Source: Teredinibacter haidensis (lineage in GTDB: Bacteria; Pseudomonadota; Gammaproteobacteria; Pseudomonadales; Cellvibrionaceae). Taken from it: DNA of 64,000 nt. A program made the position numbers and the translations under genes. Below the pieces are notes generated by a model, which made no database searches, was not told where the DNA came from, and was given only the letters and a program-made list of their open reading frames with translations. The stretch is from positions 3,173,001 through 3,237,000 of the forward strand of contig NZ_CP060084.1 of NCBI RefSeq assembly GCF_014211975.1, given 5' to 3'. Below, in pieces: positions 34,814 through 44,223 of the stretch. Position 1 is the first letter of the stretch. Every line of letters starts with the position of its first letter.

Positions 34814-35800
34814 TTATATGGTGGTTTGATCCAGAATTCTCAATGCTTTAATCACAATTTCATGTGACGTTAATGATTTGCCGGTTTCATTTTGGGTATA
34901 AAGCCAATTGACCTTCGCCCAGGAGCGCAACCAGGTTAACTGCCGCTTGGCTAATTGACGGGTCGCCGCCTTGCCTTTGTCGATCATTTGCTCGTAGCTA
35001 TTCTCTCCGGCAAGAAAATCCCAGACCTGTCGGTAGCCCACAGCTTTGATCGCGGGCAGATCGGCATTGAGGCCAGGGCAATCGAACAGCGCTTTGACTT
35101 CATCGACAAGACCCAGTTCAAGCATTTTTTCAAATCGATCACTAATGCGTTGATGCAGAATACTGCGATCCCTTGGTGCGATAGCGATTTGAACCCAGTC
35201 GTAATCATCCAATAAACCACCAATATTTTTCTGGCGGCACTCGCTAATGGGTTTGCCGCTTATTCTATAGACCTCTAGCGCCCGAGAAATGCGTTGTGAA
35301 TGATTGGGGTGTAAATTGGCTGCCGTTTCGGGGTCGACCTCCTGTAACTGCTGATGAAGATAGGGCCAGCCGTACTTCTGTGCCTCAGCGTCCAGCTGCG
35401 CGCGCACTGCCGGATCAGCGGCCGGCATATCGGCCAGCCCTTCCAGCAACGTTTTGAAATACAACATTGTGCCACCAACCAATAGCGGAATTTTCCCGCT
35501 GGCGACAATAACCTCCATTTCGCGGCGGGCATCGGCGGCAAATTCGGCAGTAGAATAGGGCTCTGAAGGGTCGCGGATATCAATAAGTCTGTGCGGGGCT
35601 TTTGCCAACTCATCGGCACAGGGCTTGGCCGAGCCTATATTCATCCCCCGATACACCAACGCCGAATCGACACTAATAATTTCGGCCCCTACCTGTTGAT
35701 GCAGAGCAATAGCCAACTCTGTTTTACCCGAAGCCGTCGGCCCCATTAACGCAATTGCGCGTGGCTTGCCCGCAATATGAGTAGCAACAGAAGACCTCAC
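34814..35800 (-). CDS. miaA: tRNA dimethylallyltransferase MiaA
   Basis: MiaA adds a dimethylallyl group to A37 of tRNAs that read UNN codons. The P-loop GPTASGKTELA is near residue 19, followed by DSALVYRGMNIGSAKP and the tail QLAKRQLTWLRSW. I place the start at GTG 35800, which overlaps the last base of the mutL stop (TAGTG) with GGGG before it; this gives 328 residues. The frame upstream to 35875 lies inside mutL. The mutL-miaA-hfq order is conserved. Nothing odd except the GTG start. Confidence 0.93.
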   Translation of the reverse strand: MRSSVATHIAGKPRAIALMGPTASGKTELAIALHQQVGAEIISVDSALVYRGMNIGSAKPCADELAKAPHRLIDIRDPSEPYSTAEFAADARREMEVIVASGKIPLLVGGTMLYFKTLLEGLADMPAADPAVRAQLDAEAQKYGWPYLHQQLQEVDPETAANLHPNHSQRISRALEVYRISGKPISECRQKNIGGLLDDYDWVQIAIAPRDRSILHQRISDRFEKMLELGLVDEVKALFDCPGLNADLPAIKAVGYRQVWDFLAGENSYEQMIDKGKAATRQLAKRQLTWLRSWAKVNWLYTQNETGKSLTSHEIVIKALRILDQTTI

Positions 35801-37620
35801 TACTGGCCCCGCATAAACAGCTTGTCTAACTGTGTCATGGTAAGTTGGCTCCAGGTGGGACGACCGTGATTGCACTGGCCGCTGCGCTCGGTGGCTTCCA
35901 TATCGCGCAAGAGGCCATTCATTTCAGCGATCGTGAGTTTGCGATTGGCGCGTACGGAGCCGTGGCAGGCCATGGTGCCAAGAATCTCATTAATATTCTG
36001 CTGAATACGCTGGCTTGTACCATAGGTTATAAGGTCTGCCAGCACATCCCTTACCAATTGTTCCACATCGGCGCGATTTAGAATGACGGGCAGCTGGCGA
36101 ATCAGCAGCGACTCCGGGCCAGCTCTTTCCAGCTCAAAACCCAAACGGGTAAAAATATCCTGGCACTCCTGTGCGCAATCGGCCTCTTTTTCGCTAACGG
36201 CCATCGATTGCGGCACCAGAAGCGGCTGCGATTGAATGCTCTGCAACTCCTGCTGAACCTTCATACGCTCATAAATAATACGCTCGTGGGCCGCGTGCAT
36301 ATCGACCACCACCATGCCTTGCGCATTTTCGGCAAGAATATAAATACCTTTGAGCTGGGCCACCGCATAACCGAGAGGAGGGATATCACCCTGGTCATCG
36401 AAAACAACTGCAGACGATTCAGGCTGTGGCGTCGTAAACGCGGGCGCCGGATTGTACTGTGGTTGATAGCCTGCCGATGCTTCCGATACCTGAAGCTGAG
36501 CACCAGCACCAAAAGGCGCCGAGGCACTGCGGCCAGCCAACCCCAAACTCGCCTGCTCCGGCTCAACGTCCTGCTGCGGGACATAGCTCTGTGAAGGTGC
36601 TGCGGTAGCATCCGATGGCCGAACATCCGCCAAGGCTTTGTGCAGGCTGCGAAATAGAAAATCGTGAACCAAGCGGTTATCGCGAAAGCGCACTTCGTGC
36701 TTGGTGGGATGAACATTCACATCCACATTGGCGGGATCAAGCTCCAGGTACAAAACAAAAGCGGGATGACGACCATGATAAAGCACATCCTGATAGGCTT
36801 GCTTGATGGCATGGCTGACCAGCCGATCACGAATAGCTCGGCCATTGACATAAAAATGCTGTAAATCGGCCTGACTGCGGGAAAACGTTGGCAGCGCGAC
36901 CCACCCCCATAGACGCAAACCCGCTCGCTCGATATCCACATGCACACTGTTTTCCATAAACGCCGGACCGCATATCTGCGCGACCCTACGCTCCTGCTCC
37001 GGCTGGCCATCTGCGGGCCGCCAGCTGTGAATGACTCGGCCATTGTTCTTCAGCGAAAACCCCAGCTCAAAACGAGAAAGCGCTATGCGCTTCAGCACAT
37101 CTTCTATGCGTGAATACTCCGTCTTTTCAGTACGCAAAAACTTTCGTCGTGCTGGCGTATTAAAAAATAAATCGCGCACTTCTACGGAGGTACCGCGCGG
37201 GTGCCCTGCTGGCGTCACCCGCGTCTCCATTTCACGACCCTCGGCTTCCACGCACCAGCCACTGTCGCTCTCGCCATCGTTACTGGTGAGTTTTAAACGA
37301 GCAACCGAACTGATACTGGCCAGCGCTTCGCCGCGAAACCCCAGCGTTCCAACAGCCTCCAGATCATCGAGACTTAATATTTTACTGGTGGCGTGACGAC
37401 TTAAAGCCAAGGGCAAATCATCTTTGCCAATCCCTTGCCCGTTATCGCGCACACGAATTAGTTTAATTCCACCATTTTCAATTTCCACGTCCAGCTGTTT
37501 TGCACCAGAGTCCACACTGTTTTCCATCAGCTCTTTAATAACTGATGCGGGACGCTCGACAACTTCACCCGCCGCAATCTGGTTGGCCAGTCGCGGGCTG
37601 AGTTTTTGGATTTTATTCAT
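35800..37620 (-). CDS. mutL: DNA mismatch repair protein MutL, endonuclease type
   Basis: The 606-residue protein has an N-terminal GHKL ATPase domain (MENSVDSGAK, DNGQGI, TLGFRGEALASI) and a C-terminal dimerisation domain. That domain carries DMHAAHERIIYE from residue 440, matching the D-x-H-A-x2-E-x4-E endonuclease motif, together with ACHGSVRA and CNHGRPT, which complete the metal site seen in MutH-independent MutL proteins such as that of Pseudomonas aeruginosa. It should therefore nick DNA itself, and mutH is not expected. The linker (about 345-405) is Ala, Gln and Pro-rich. It overlaps miaA by one base. Confidence 0.96.
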   Translation of the reverse strand: MNKIQKLSPRLANQIAAGEVVERPASVIKELMENSVDSGAKQLDVEIENGGIKLIRVRDNGQGIGKDDLPLALSRHATSKILSLDDLEAVGTLGFRGEALASISSVARLKLTSNDGESDSGWCVEAEGREMETRVTPAGHPRGTSVEVRDLFFNTPARRKFLRTEKTEYSRIEDVLKRIALSRFELGFSLKNNGRVIHSWRPADGQPEQERRVAQICGPAFMENSVHVDIERAGLRLWGWVALPTFSRSQADLQHFYVNGRAIRDRLVSHAIKQAYQDVLYHGRHPAFVLYLELDPANVDVNVHPTKHEVRFRDNRLVHDFLFRSLHKALADVRPSDATAAPSQSYVPQQDVEPEQASLGLAGRSASAPFGAGAQLQVSEASAGYQPQYNPAPAFTTPQPESSAVVFDDQGDIPPLGYAVAQLKGIYILAENAQGMVVVDMHAAHERIIYERMKVQQELQSIQSQPLLVPQSMAVSEKEADCAQECQDIFTRLGFELERAGPESLLIRQLPVILNRADVEQLVRDVLADLITYGTSQRIQQNINEILGTMACHGSVRANRKLTIAEMNGLLRDMEATERSGQCNHGRPTWSQLTMTQLDKLFMRGQ

Positions 37621-37629
37621 GTAATCTCT

Positions 37630-38982
37630 TTAGGAGGTCGGTATTCGCAACACCTGACCAATTTTGATATGAGAACCAGACAAGTTATTGACCGCTTTAA
37701 TGCGTGCAACACTGACGTTATACCGGCTGGCAATGGCCGTGAGAGTATCGCCTCGGGATATGGTGTGCTGAACGGCAGTATTAGCACCGCCATTTTTTTG
37801 CCAGGCAACGTAAGAACCCGCCGGTGGGGTTTCGTGAAAATAGGACTTCACCCCCTTAAAAATGGCCTGCGCCAACTTTTTGCGGTGGCCGAAAGTATTG
37901 AGCTTTGCCGCTTCGGCGGGATTGGAAATAAAACCGGTTTCCACCAGTATCGAAGGTACATCCGGTGATTTCAATACGGCGAAACCCGCCTGCTCAACCT
38001 GATGCTTGTGCAAGCGGGTCACTCCACCGATTTCTTTTAACACTTTATCACCCACCTCCAGGCTGTTTGCCAGCGAAGCGGTCATAGACAAATCCACCAG
38101 TACACTAGCGAGCGTTTCATCAACGGTCCCCAGATCCACACCACCAACACCGCCGATCAGATCCGCTTCGTTTTCCTTTGAAGCCAAAAAACGAGCGGTC
38201 TCGGATGTGGCGCCACGGCGGGACAGCGCAAACACCGAAGCACCTCTTGCCTTCGGATTTTTAAATGCATCCGCATGAATGGATATAAAGATATCGGCAC
38301 GCACTTTTCGCGCTTTATTGCGGCGTTCACGCAACGGAATATAGTAGTCGCCAGTACGCACCATATTGGCTTTATAACCCGATTCGGCGTTGACCATCCG
38401 CTCCAACTGTTGACTGATTTTGTACACCACATCTTTTTCGTAAATTTTTCGAGGCCCCAAAGCGCCAGGGTCTTCACCACCGTGACCGGCATCAATGGCG
38501 ACAATAATATCGCGCCTGCCCGTATCCACAGTTACAACCTGATCCACCGTCTTAACCGTTTCGGTTTTCGCATCATATAAATCGACAACCAAGCGATCCT
38601 GTTTATCGCCGTGCTTGAGCAGCACAAAGGTGCGGGGCTTCACTTCCGAATTAAGATCAAGTACAACTCGCAAATTTTTGTTGTGCTTTCCAAAACGCAA
38701 TTGTTTGATAGGAGTATCGGAAAAATCCAGGGAAGATATCGAAGCCTTACTAGTAGTACCGCCGATATCAACCACTATTCGCGAGGGGTTTTTCAGCTGG
38801 AAAACAGAATGCTCTACAGGGCCACTTAAATCGAAAACCAAGCGGGTGTGATCCGGCGCTCGCCACAGTCGTACGCTATCGATGTTTGCAGCCAGTACGG
38901 GGGAGCAACAAAAAAGTATACAAGCGCTGAATAGCAGCGTCTTGCCTGTATTGCTAAGTGCGTACAACGCCTTCACTCCCAA
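37630..38982 (-). CDS. amiB: N-acetylmuramoyl-L-alanine amidase, AmiB type
   Basis: A 450-residue exported amidase with a signal peptide (ending VLAAN near residue 33), an AMIN domain (about 35-130), an Amidase_3 catalytic domain (about 155-385) and a C-terminal LysM domain (about 405-448). Zinc ligands are visible in IDAGHGGEDPG, in KIYEKDV, in SIHADAF and the catalytic Glu in ETGFISNP. It cuts septal peptidoglycan to separate daughter cells. Position between tsaE and mutL matches amiB in E. coli. It starts 14 bases after tsaE. Confidence 0.94.
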   Translation of the reverse strand: MGVKALYALSNTGKTLLFSACILFCCSPVLAANIDSVRLWRAPDHTRLVFDLSGPVEHSVFQLKNPSRIVVDIGGTTSKASISSLDFSDTPIKQLRFGKHNKNLRVVLDLNSEVKPRTFVLLKHGDKQDRLVVDLYDAKTETVKTVDQVVTVDTGRRDIIVAIDAGHGGEDPGALGPRKIYEKDVVYKISQQLERMVNAESGYKANMVRTGDYYIPLRERRNKARKVRADIFISIHADAFKNPKARGASVFALSRRGATSETARFLASKENEADLIGGVGGVDLGTVDETLASVLVDLSMTASLANSLEVGDKVLKEIGGVTRLHKHQVEQAGFAVLKSPDVPSILVETGFISNPAEAAKLNTFGHRKKLAQAIFKGVKSYFHETPPAGSYVAWQKNGGANTAVQHTISRGDTLTAIASRYNVSVARIKAVNNLSGSHIKIGQVLRIPTS

Positions 38983-38996
38983 TTCCCCAATTATAA

Positions 38997-39461
38997 TTAT
39001 GAGCTGAGTAAGCTTCGAAGTATTTTCTCACCGCAAACGGTACTGGCGACAAGCGTTAACTCTCGTGCATCTCCATCGGGCATTACCTTAGCGGTTAAAT
39101 CAGGTTCTGGCAAAAAGCCCTTACCTCTTCCCGGCCATTCGATTAAACAAATATGCCCCGACTGAAAGTAATCGCGAATACCCATATACTCAAGCTCTTC
39201 CGGGTCGCCGAGACGATAAAGATCAAAATGAAAGAGTTTGATCTGCTCCAGCTCATAGGGTTCCACTAAAGTATAGGTCGGGCTCTTAACCGCACCTGAA
39301 TACCCAAAAGCGTTTAGCACTCCTCGACAAAAGGTGGTTTTTCCGGCCCCTAAAACCCCATCCAGGTACACTACGGCACCGCCAGCAAGCTGCTCGCCCA
39401 GAGTTTTGCCCGCCGCAACCGTTGCGTTTTCGTCACGCAACGCCATTTGAACCTCATGCAT
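38997..39461 (-). CDS. tsaE: tRNA t6A synthesis ATPase TsaE
   Basis: TsaE is the P-loop ATPase that drives the TsaB-TsaD complex making N6-threonylcarbamoyl-A37. The 154-residue product has GVLGAGKTTFCRG as P-loop, the conserved VKSPTYTLVEPY near residues 58-69, and HFDLYRLGDPEEL. CLIEWPGRG follows near residue 106. Its start overlaps the end of nnr by eight bases, and amiB follows after 14 bases. The window also has trmO, which modifies the same t6A base. Confidence 0.95.
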   Translation of the reverse strand: MHEVQMALRDENATVAAGKTLGEQLAGGAVVYLDGVLGAGKTTFCRGVLNAFGYSGAVKSPTYTLVEPYELEQIKLFHFDLYRLGDPEELEYMGIRDYFQSGHICLIEWPGRGKGFLPEPDLTAKVMPDGDARELTLVASTVCGEKILRSLLSS

Positions 39462-40980
39462 TGAGCAATTCTCGAATATAGGGGATTAAATCGCTCGCCA
39501 GTAACCCACGCTCACCACCATCCAGCACCGCCAGGTCTGCAGCATCGCCATGAACACAGACTCCCAGACACGCCGCGTGCAATAGATCCATACCCTGCGC
39601 GATAAGTCCGCCGATAACACCGGCCAACACATCCCCCATACCGCCCGAGGCCATTCCGGGGTTGCCCACATTGGCGAGATAACAATTTTCTTCATCGGCA
39701 ATCAGGGTGCCCGCACCTTTTAATACCACCACGCCGCCATAGCGCTGTTGCAACTGGTGCGCAGCAGCAAAACGATCCGCCTGAATATCGGCAATCGAAC
39801 ACCCCAGCAACCTTGCTGCTTCACCAGGGTGAGGAGTCAGCACCCAATTTTCACGATGAGCATTCGGCACAACCCTGCCCTGAGCCAAAATATTCAGGCC
39901 ATCGGCATCGAGCACCAGGGGCAATTTTGTTGCGAAAGCCTGCTGCAACATTTGCTCGGACCAAGGCGACTGCCCCAAGCCAGGACCTATCACTACAACG
40001 CTGGGGCGCTTCAAGAGCGGCTCTAATTCCTGCCCCGAAGCGACACCCGCGACCATAGCCTCGGGAAGACGCACCAATATCGGCGTCACATATTGGGGCC
40101 GCGTTGCAACGCTGGTTAGACCAACTCCAGAGCGAGCACAAGCTTCTGCTGCCATAGCGACTGCGCCACCAAAACCGGTATCACCACCAATCATCATTGC
40201 GTGACCAAACAGGCCCTTGTGCGCATCCACAGGGCGGGGCTTTAACTTTTGCTTAAATGATTCTGTGGAAATACGCCAACTATCAGGTTTTACCTCTGCC
40301 AACGCGCTTTCGAGTTTTGCAATATTGGCAATAGCGAGGTCATCAAACAGAATTTGGCCGGTATATGCAGGTGCCTGGCCAGTCAAAAGGCCGCGCTTAC
40401 ATCCAATAAAAGTCACCGTGAGCTCTGCCTGCACCGCCTCCCCTTGTACCGTGCCGGTATCGCTACACAGGCCCGAGGGAATATCGACCGCAATAACGGG
40501 TGCGGTACTGGTATTCATCGCAGAGATAGCCGTGAAATAATCCTCACGTACACATCCTTTTAGGCCAGTCCCCAGCAGAGCATCGACAATAACCGTATTA
40601 CCGTCGACATCTGCCATTTTTGTCGACCAGCTCTCCGCCACTGATACCAGTACACCTTCCTGCAAGGCAAATTGGTATGCCCGCTGCGCATCGCCCTTAA
40701 GACTCAGGGGCGATGCAATCGACAACACCTCCACTGCCATATGTCGCTGAGCAGCAAGAGCTGCGATCACATAACCATCGCCTGCGTTGTTACCACCACC
40801 AGCACACACCAGTATTCTCTCAGCATTGGGCCAGCGCTCCAGCAACGCATCAAAAACCGCGCGACCGGCCCGCTTCATCAATTGAATACCCGGAACTCCC
40901 CCCACCTCTATGGTGAGTTTGTCCAGCTGTCGTACCTGCTCTGCGCGAAAAAGTTGTTGGGGCAGTGTAGAATCGCTCAT
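39454..40980 (-). CDS. nnr: Bifunctional NAD(P)HX epimerase/dehydratase
   Basis: A fused repair enzyme of 508 residues. The N-terminal epimerase domain (YjeF_N) has CAGGGNNAGDGYV near residue 60 and DALLGTGLKG near 135. The C-terminal ADP-dependent dehydratase has the GGDTGFGGA nucleotide loop, DADGLNILAQ near 360 and LTPHPGEAARLLG. Together they restore NADH and NADPH damaged by hydration. ATG 40980 is chosen by family N-terminus (LFRAEQVRQLD); a longer frame to 41046 would run into the queG promoter. It is divergent from queG and precedes tsaE. Confidence 0.94.
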   Translation of the reverse strand: MSDSTLPQQLFRAEQVRQLDKLTIEVGGVPGIQLMKRAGRAVFDALLERWPNAERILVCAGGGNNAGDGYVIAALAAQRHMAVEVLSIASPLSLKGDAQRAYQFALQEGVLVSVAESWSTKMADVDGNTVIVDALLGTGLKGCVREDYFTAISAMNTSTAPVIAVDIPSGLCSDTGTVQGEAVQAELTVTFIGCKRGLLTGQAPAYTGQILFDDLAIANIAKLESALAEVKPDSWRISTESFKQKLKPRPVDAHKGLFGHAMMIGGDTGFGGAVAMAAEACARSGVGLTSVATRPQYVTPILVRLPEAMVAGVASGQELEPLLKRPSVVVIGPGLGQSPWSEQMLQQAFATKLPLVLDADGLNILAQGRVVPNAHRENWVLTPHPGEAARLLGCSIADIQADRFAAAHQLQQRYGGVVVLKGAGTLIADEENCYLANVGNPGMASGGMGDVLAGVIGGLIAQGMDLLHAACLGVCVHGDAADLAVLDGGERGLLASDLIPYIRELLNA

Positions 40981-41078
40981 AACTTGCTCTGTGCTCTGAA
41001 TGTTGAGCGAAATTATACGTAACTTACTCCCGCGCCCAAAGCTCAATCGTCATTCCAATACAGCCCCACACCTATCAG

Positions 41079-42209
41079 ATGAACGAAATACAATTAAATA
41101 GTGAACAAACGGCGGCCCTGGAAAGCCTGACGAATAAAATTCAGAACTGGGCTAAAGAGCTGGGCTTTCAACAAATTGGGATTTGCGATGCAAACCTAAG
41201 CAGCGAGGCGGAACGCTTCGAAGAGTGGCTGGACAAGCAATATTACGGCAGCATGGAATGGATCGCCGAACGCAAGACCTTACGCCTGCAACCCACAGAG
41301 CTGCACGCGGGAACATGCCGTGTACTCTCTGTACGGATGGACTATCTACCGCAGGATACGGAACAGATTAAAATTCTGAAATCACCAGAAAAAGCCTACA
41401 TCTCTCGCTACGCTCTCGGTCGGGATTATCACAAACTTATTCGCAAGCGCCTGGCGCTAATTGCAGAAAAAATTCGCGGTGAGGCCGAAAGCATCTTGCC
41501 GCAATTGATTGTAAGCCAGCGACCATTTGTCGACAGCGCTCCTGTTCTGGAGCGGCCCCTTGCAGAGAAAGCAGGGCTCGGCTGGGTAGGCAAACATACA
41601 CTGCTGATTAACCAGCAGGCCGGCAGTTGGTTTTTCCTGGGAGAGATTTATACCAATCTACCCCTGCCGGTGAATCAACAGCTACAGGAAAACCGTTGTG
41701 GCAGCTGCGAAGCCTGCATAAAAGTCTGCCCTACCGCAGCCTTCCCCAAACCCTACCAACTGGACGCCCGCCGCTGCATTTCTTACTTGACGATTGAAAA
41801 CAAAGGGACAATTCCCGAAGAGTTTCGCGAGGTGATGGGCAACCGCGTTTTTGGCTGCGACGATTGCCAAGCTATTTGCCCCTGGAACAAATTTGCCAAA
41901 GCAACCGACGAAAAGGATTTTCAACCCCGGCACGGTCTGGCAAACAGTGATTTATTGCATTTATTTCTGTGGGACGAACAAACTTTTTTAAAAAATACTG
42001 AAGGCTCTGCCATTCGCCGGATTGGCTACCAAAGCTGGCTGCGCAACCTTGCTATCGGGCTCGGCAATGCTCCGTCTTCGCCAGACATTATTCTCGCGCT
42101 TGAAACACGACTCAACCAGATATCATCGCTTCTCGACGAGCATTTGCTGTGGGCCCTGGAACAGCAGAAAAACCCTCGACGCAAACGCCAAAGAAAATTG
42201 AAACCTTAA
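41079..42209 (+). CDS. queG: Epoxyqueuosine reductase QueG
   Basis: QueG carries out the last step of queuosine synthesis on tRNA using cobalamin and two [4Fe-4S] clusters. The 376-residue protein has the cluster motifs C207-x2-C210-x2-C213-x3-C217 and C260-x2-C263-x3-C267, with a C-terminal HEAT-like tail. The N-terminal DUF1730 region includes YISRYALGRDYHK near residue 107 and VDSAPVLERPLAEKAGLG. It is divergent from nnr, a pairing conserved in many relatives. The start ATG at 41079 has no strong ribosome-binding site. Confidence 0.95.
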   Translation: MNEIQLNSEQTAALESLTNKIQNWAKELGFQQIGICDANLSSEAERFEEWLDKQYYGSMEWIAERKTLRLQPTELHAGTCRVLSVRMDYLPQDTEQIKILKSPEKAYISRYALGRDYHKLIRKRLALIAEKIRGEAESILPQLIVSQRPFVDSAPVLERPLAEKAGLGWVGKHTLLINQQAGSWFFLGEIYTNLPLPVNQQLQENRCGSCEACIKVCPTAAFPKPYQLDARRCISYLTIENKGTIPEEFREVMGNRVFGCDDCQAICPWNKFAKATDEKDFQPRHGLANSDLLHLFLWDEQTFLKNTEGSAIRRIGYQSWLRNLAIGLGNAPSSPDIILALETRLNQISSLLDEHLLWALEQQKNPRRKRQRKLKP

Positions 42210-42262
42210 CCTTTCGTAGTGTCGGTACAACGCAACCGCAAGATAGGTTTCACACCGGCACA

Positions 42263-43474
42263 TCAACTCCCCCGATAAGAAAAAGCCGCAGAAAAACAAG
42301 CGAGTAAAACGGCAAAAGCCAGCGCGATACTAAGCGTAATCACACTCGTTCCCCCATCGATCAACACACCAAACAAAATAGGTGAAAGGGACGTAGACCA
42401 AACCCCAAAAGAGGTCGTCATAGAGCGAATGCTGCCGATCTTGCCCGTTCCATAGACTTCAGCCCAAAGCGCACCACTAACCGGCCCACTACAACCGATA
42501 GACATCCCCATTAAGCCCAACATTAGAAATGACGCAACAGAACCGGGAACAAACGCTATCACCAGCATCGCCAACATAAGTGGCACATTGTAGAAAGGCA
42601 GTAAGCGCACCGCACTATAGCGATCTACCAAAACGCCTGCCGTCAGCGAGCTTAACCAGTGAACAATGCCGTAGCCCACGAAGCTCGCTGCAAACACCTC
42701 CATCGACCAATTTTTTTCCAGAATAAAAAAAGACTGATGAATAAAAATACCGGTAACCACAAAAGGCGCGGCAATGAGTGCAGGCAGGACTCGCCAGAAA
42801 CGGCCGTCGGCCAAAACCGCTCGCCGCCCCTGCGACATATCACCATCATTTTTCTGTTGAATTGAGGCTGGCGTAAAATCAAAACCGGCTCGCCTCGCTC
42901 CCGCCAACAAAAAATAGCTGGCAGGCAAAAAAACAAAAGGTACCAGCGCTGCAATAATCAGCCAACTTTTTTGCCAACCCACGATAGCAATTAAAAATGT
43001 TGCCATGAGCGGCAAAATGATTTCGCCCACAGGAACACCCGACGCGGCAATACTGATGCCCTTTCCACGATGTCTATCAAAGCAGCGTGCCATTGTGGTC
43101 ACCCCCGTATGGGGGAGCAGGCCCTGCCCACACAAACGAACAAGGAAAAAAGCACAGCCCAACAACCAAATATTGTCGCTAACCACAAAAAGTAAACAAC
43201 CGCCTAGCAAACCGATTGCGACAAAAAAAGTAAAACGAATAAGCGGCAGCTTATCGATATAGCCACCCACTATCATTAAACTGGTGCCAGCAATCAAAGT
43301 GGCGATGGAATAAACCAAACCGTAACCGGAAGCAGATAAATTCAGCGCCTGCTGAATACTTGCTCCGTAGCTACCAAGGAAAAACGACTGACCAAAATTA
43401 CCCATAAACACGGCCAAAAAGCCGAATGCCAACAGGTATTTACCATCGTGGAAAAAACGATATTGCGACGACAC
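42263..43474 (-). CDS. MFS transporter, substrate unknown
   Basis: A 403-residue membrane protein with about 12 hydrophobic helices in two sets of six, separated by a polar loop near residues 195-215 (QQKNDGDMSQGRRA). RCFDRHRGKGISIAASG in the fourth-fifth helix area resembles the monocarboxylate or oxalate-formate-type branch of the superfamily, but the substrate cannot be named. GGYIDKLPLIR is the loop 2-3 motif. A TATAAT box (minus strand) at 43507-43512 is a possible -10 element 33 bases upstream. It stands alone, convergent to queG. Confidence 0.85.
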   Translation of the reverse strand: MSSQYRFFHDGKYLLAFGFLAVFMGNFGQSFFLGSYGASIQQALNLSASGYGLVYSIATLIAGTSLMIVGGYIDKLPLIRFTFFVAIGLLGGCLLFVVSDNIWLLGCAFFLVRLCGQGLLPHTGVTTMARCFDRHRGKGISIAASGVPVGEIILPLMATFLIAIVGWQKSWLIIAALVPFVFLPASYFLLAGARRAGFDFTPASIQQKNDGDMSQGRRAVLADGRFWRVLPALIAAPFVVTGIFIHQSFFILEKNWSMEVFAASFVGYGIVHWLSSLTAGVLVDRYSAVRLLPFYNVPLMLAMLVIAFVPGSVASFLMLGLMGMSIGCSGPVSGALWAEVYGTGKIGSIRSMTTSFGVWSTSLSPILFGVLIDGGTSVITLSIALAFAVLLACFSAAFSYRGS

Positions 43475-43553
43475 AGGAAAACCTCTCCTAGAACGGAAGA
43501 GGCGCGATTATATAGGAAATAAAGTCAACCCGACGGCTTTATAAGCCTGGGAG

Positions 43554-43892
43554 CTAATGGCGCAATGTCACCATAACGTCCATATTGATAGAACCATCTA
43601 TCTCAAGTACGCCATACTGGCTTTTATCATCGTTACAGACGACCAACACGGCATCCTGAAACAAGGGGCGACGGATAAAGGCAAGCTGCCAGCCAAATCC
43701 TTCCATCTGCGTTAACGACAAAGATTGATCGTCGTTTAAATATTCTTTGAAATTATAGGGGATGGGACGGCTTCGGTCTCGGCGATCAGGCCGACCACTA
43801 ACGGAAGCCGTTGTTGTCGGTATAGAACCCGCGTCAAATGAATCAGATTCCGAAACGTTATAGAGGGGTACAGAAAAACCATTGTATTGCAT
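43554..43892 (-). CDS. Conserved protein of unknown function
   Basis: This 112-residue protein starts at ATG 43892, which has AGGA about ten bases upstream; an ATG three codons earlier is too close to that site. The C-terminal half (FGWQLAFIRRPLFQD, then YGVLEIDGSIN) resembles conserved small gammaproteobacterial proteins I cannot name. The N-terminal half is Ser, Thr and Arg-rich and probably flexible. No signal peptide, membrane helix or catalytic motif is visible. It is likely cytoplasmic. It stands apart from the MFS gene downstream by 79 bases. Confidence 0.68.
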   Translation of the reverse strand: MQYNGFSVPLYNVSESDSFDAGSIPTTTASVSGRPDRRDRSRPIPYNFKEYLNDDQSLSLTQMEGFGWQLAFIRRPLFQDAVLVVCNDDKSQYGVLEIDGSINMDVMVTLRH

Positions 43893-43940
43893 AGATCTCA
43901 TTCCTTCGAGCTAAATACGATTAAAGCCCGTAACAACACA

Positions 43941-44105
43941 TTAACCGGCCGTAGCATCCGGCGCGTTTCTGCCGATGCACAACCAATGTGACTGACTTGT
44001 TACTAAAAGCTTTGTCCTGAAGTGCAATTTTGTCAAAAAACCCATTGCACTAAAAACATCTGAATTAATACCGATTAATGATATCGGCACAGCGGTCGCC
44101 ATCAT
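43941..44105 (-). CDS. Possible small protein (54 residues) upstream of the conserved unknown gene
   Basis: A short frame in the 331-base gap between orn and the gene at 43554. ATG 44105 (or 44102) follows an AAGGGG site; an in-frame ATG at 44117 lies before the site. The product, MMATAVPISLIGINSD at its start, is mildly hydrophobic and basic, without known similarity. The same region can be read as control DNA: an 8-base inverted repeat, AGTGCAAT/ATTGCACT (44021-44028 with 44044-44051), and a TTGACA box at 44036-44031 on the minus strand. Coding is unproven; the ribosome-binding site is the main support. Confidence 0.28.
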   Translation of the reverse strand: MMATAVPISLIGINSDVFSAMGFLTKLHFRTKLLVTSQSHWLCIGRNAPDATAG

Positions 44106-44223
44106 ACACCCCTTCATATGAATAAAAGCGGTGTACTATGCCATGAGTTAGATAATTTATAGCTTAGGACGAAGAAGGCAAGAATAAAAAAATCTAGCCA
44201 AATCAACCTACTTGTGGACCCGC

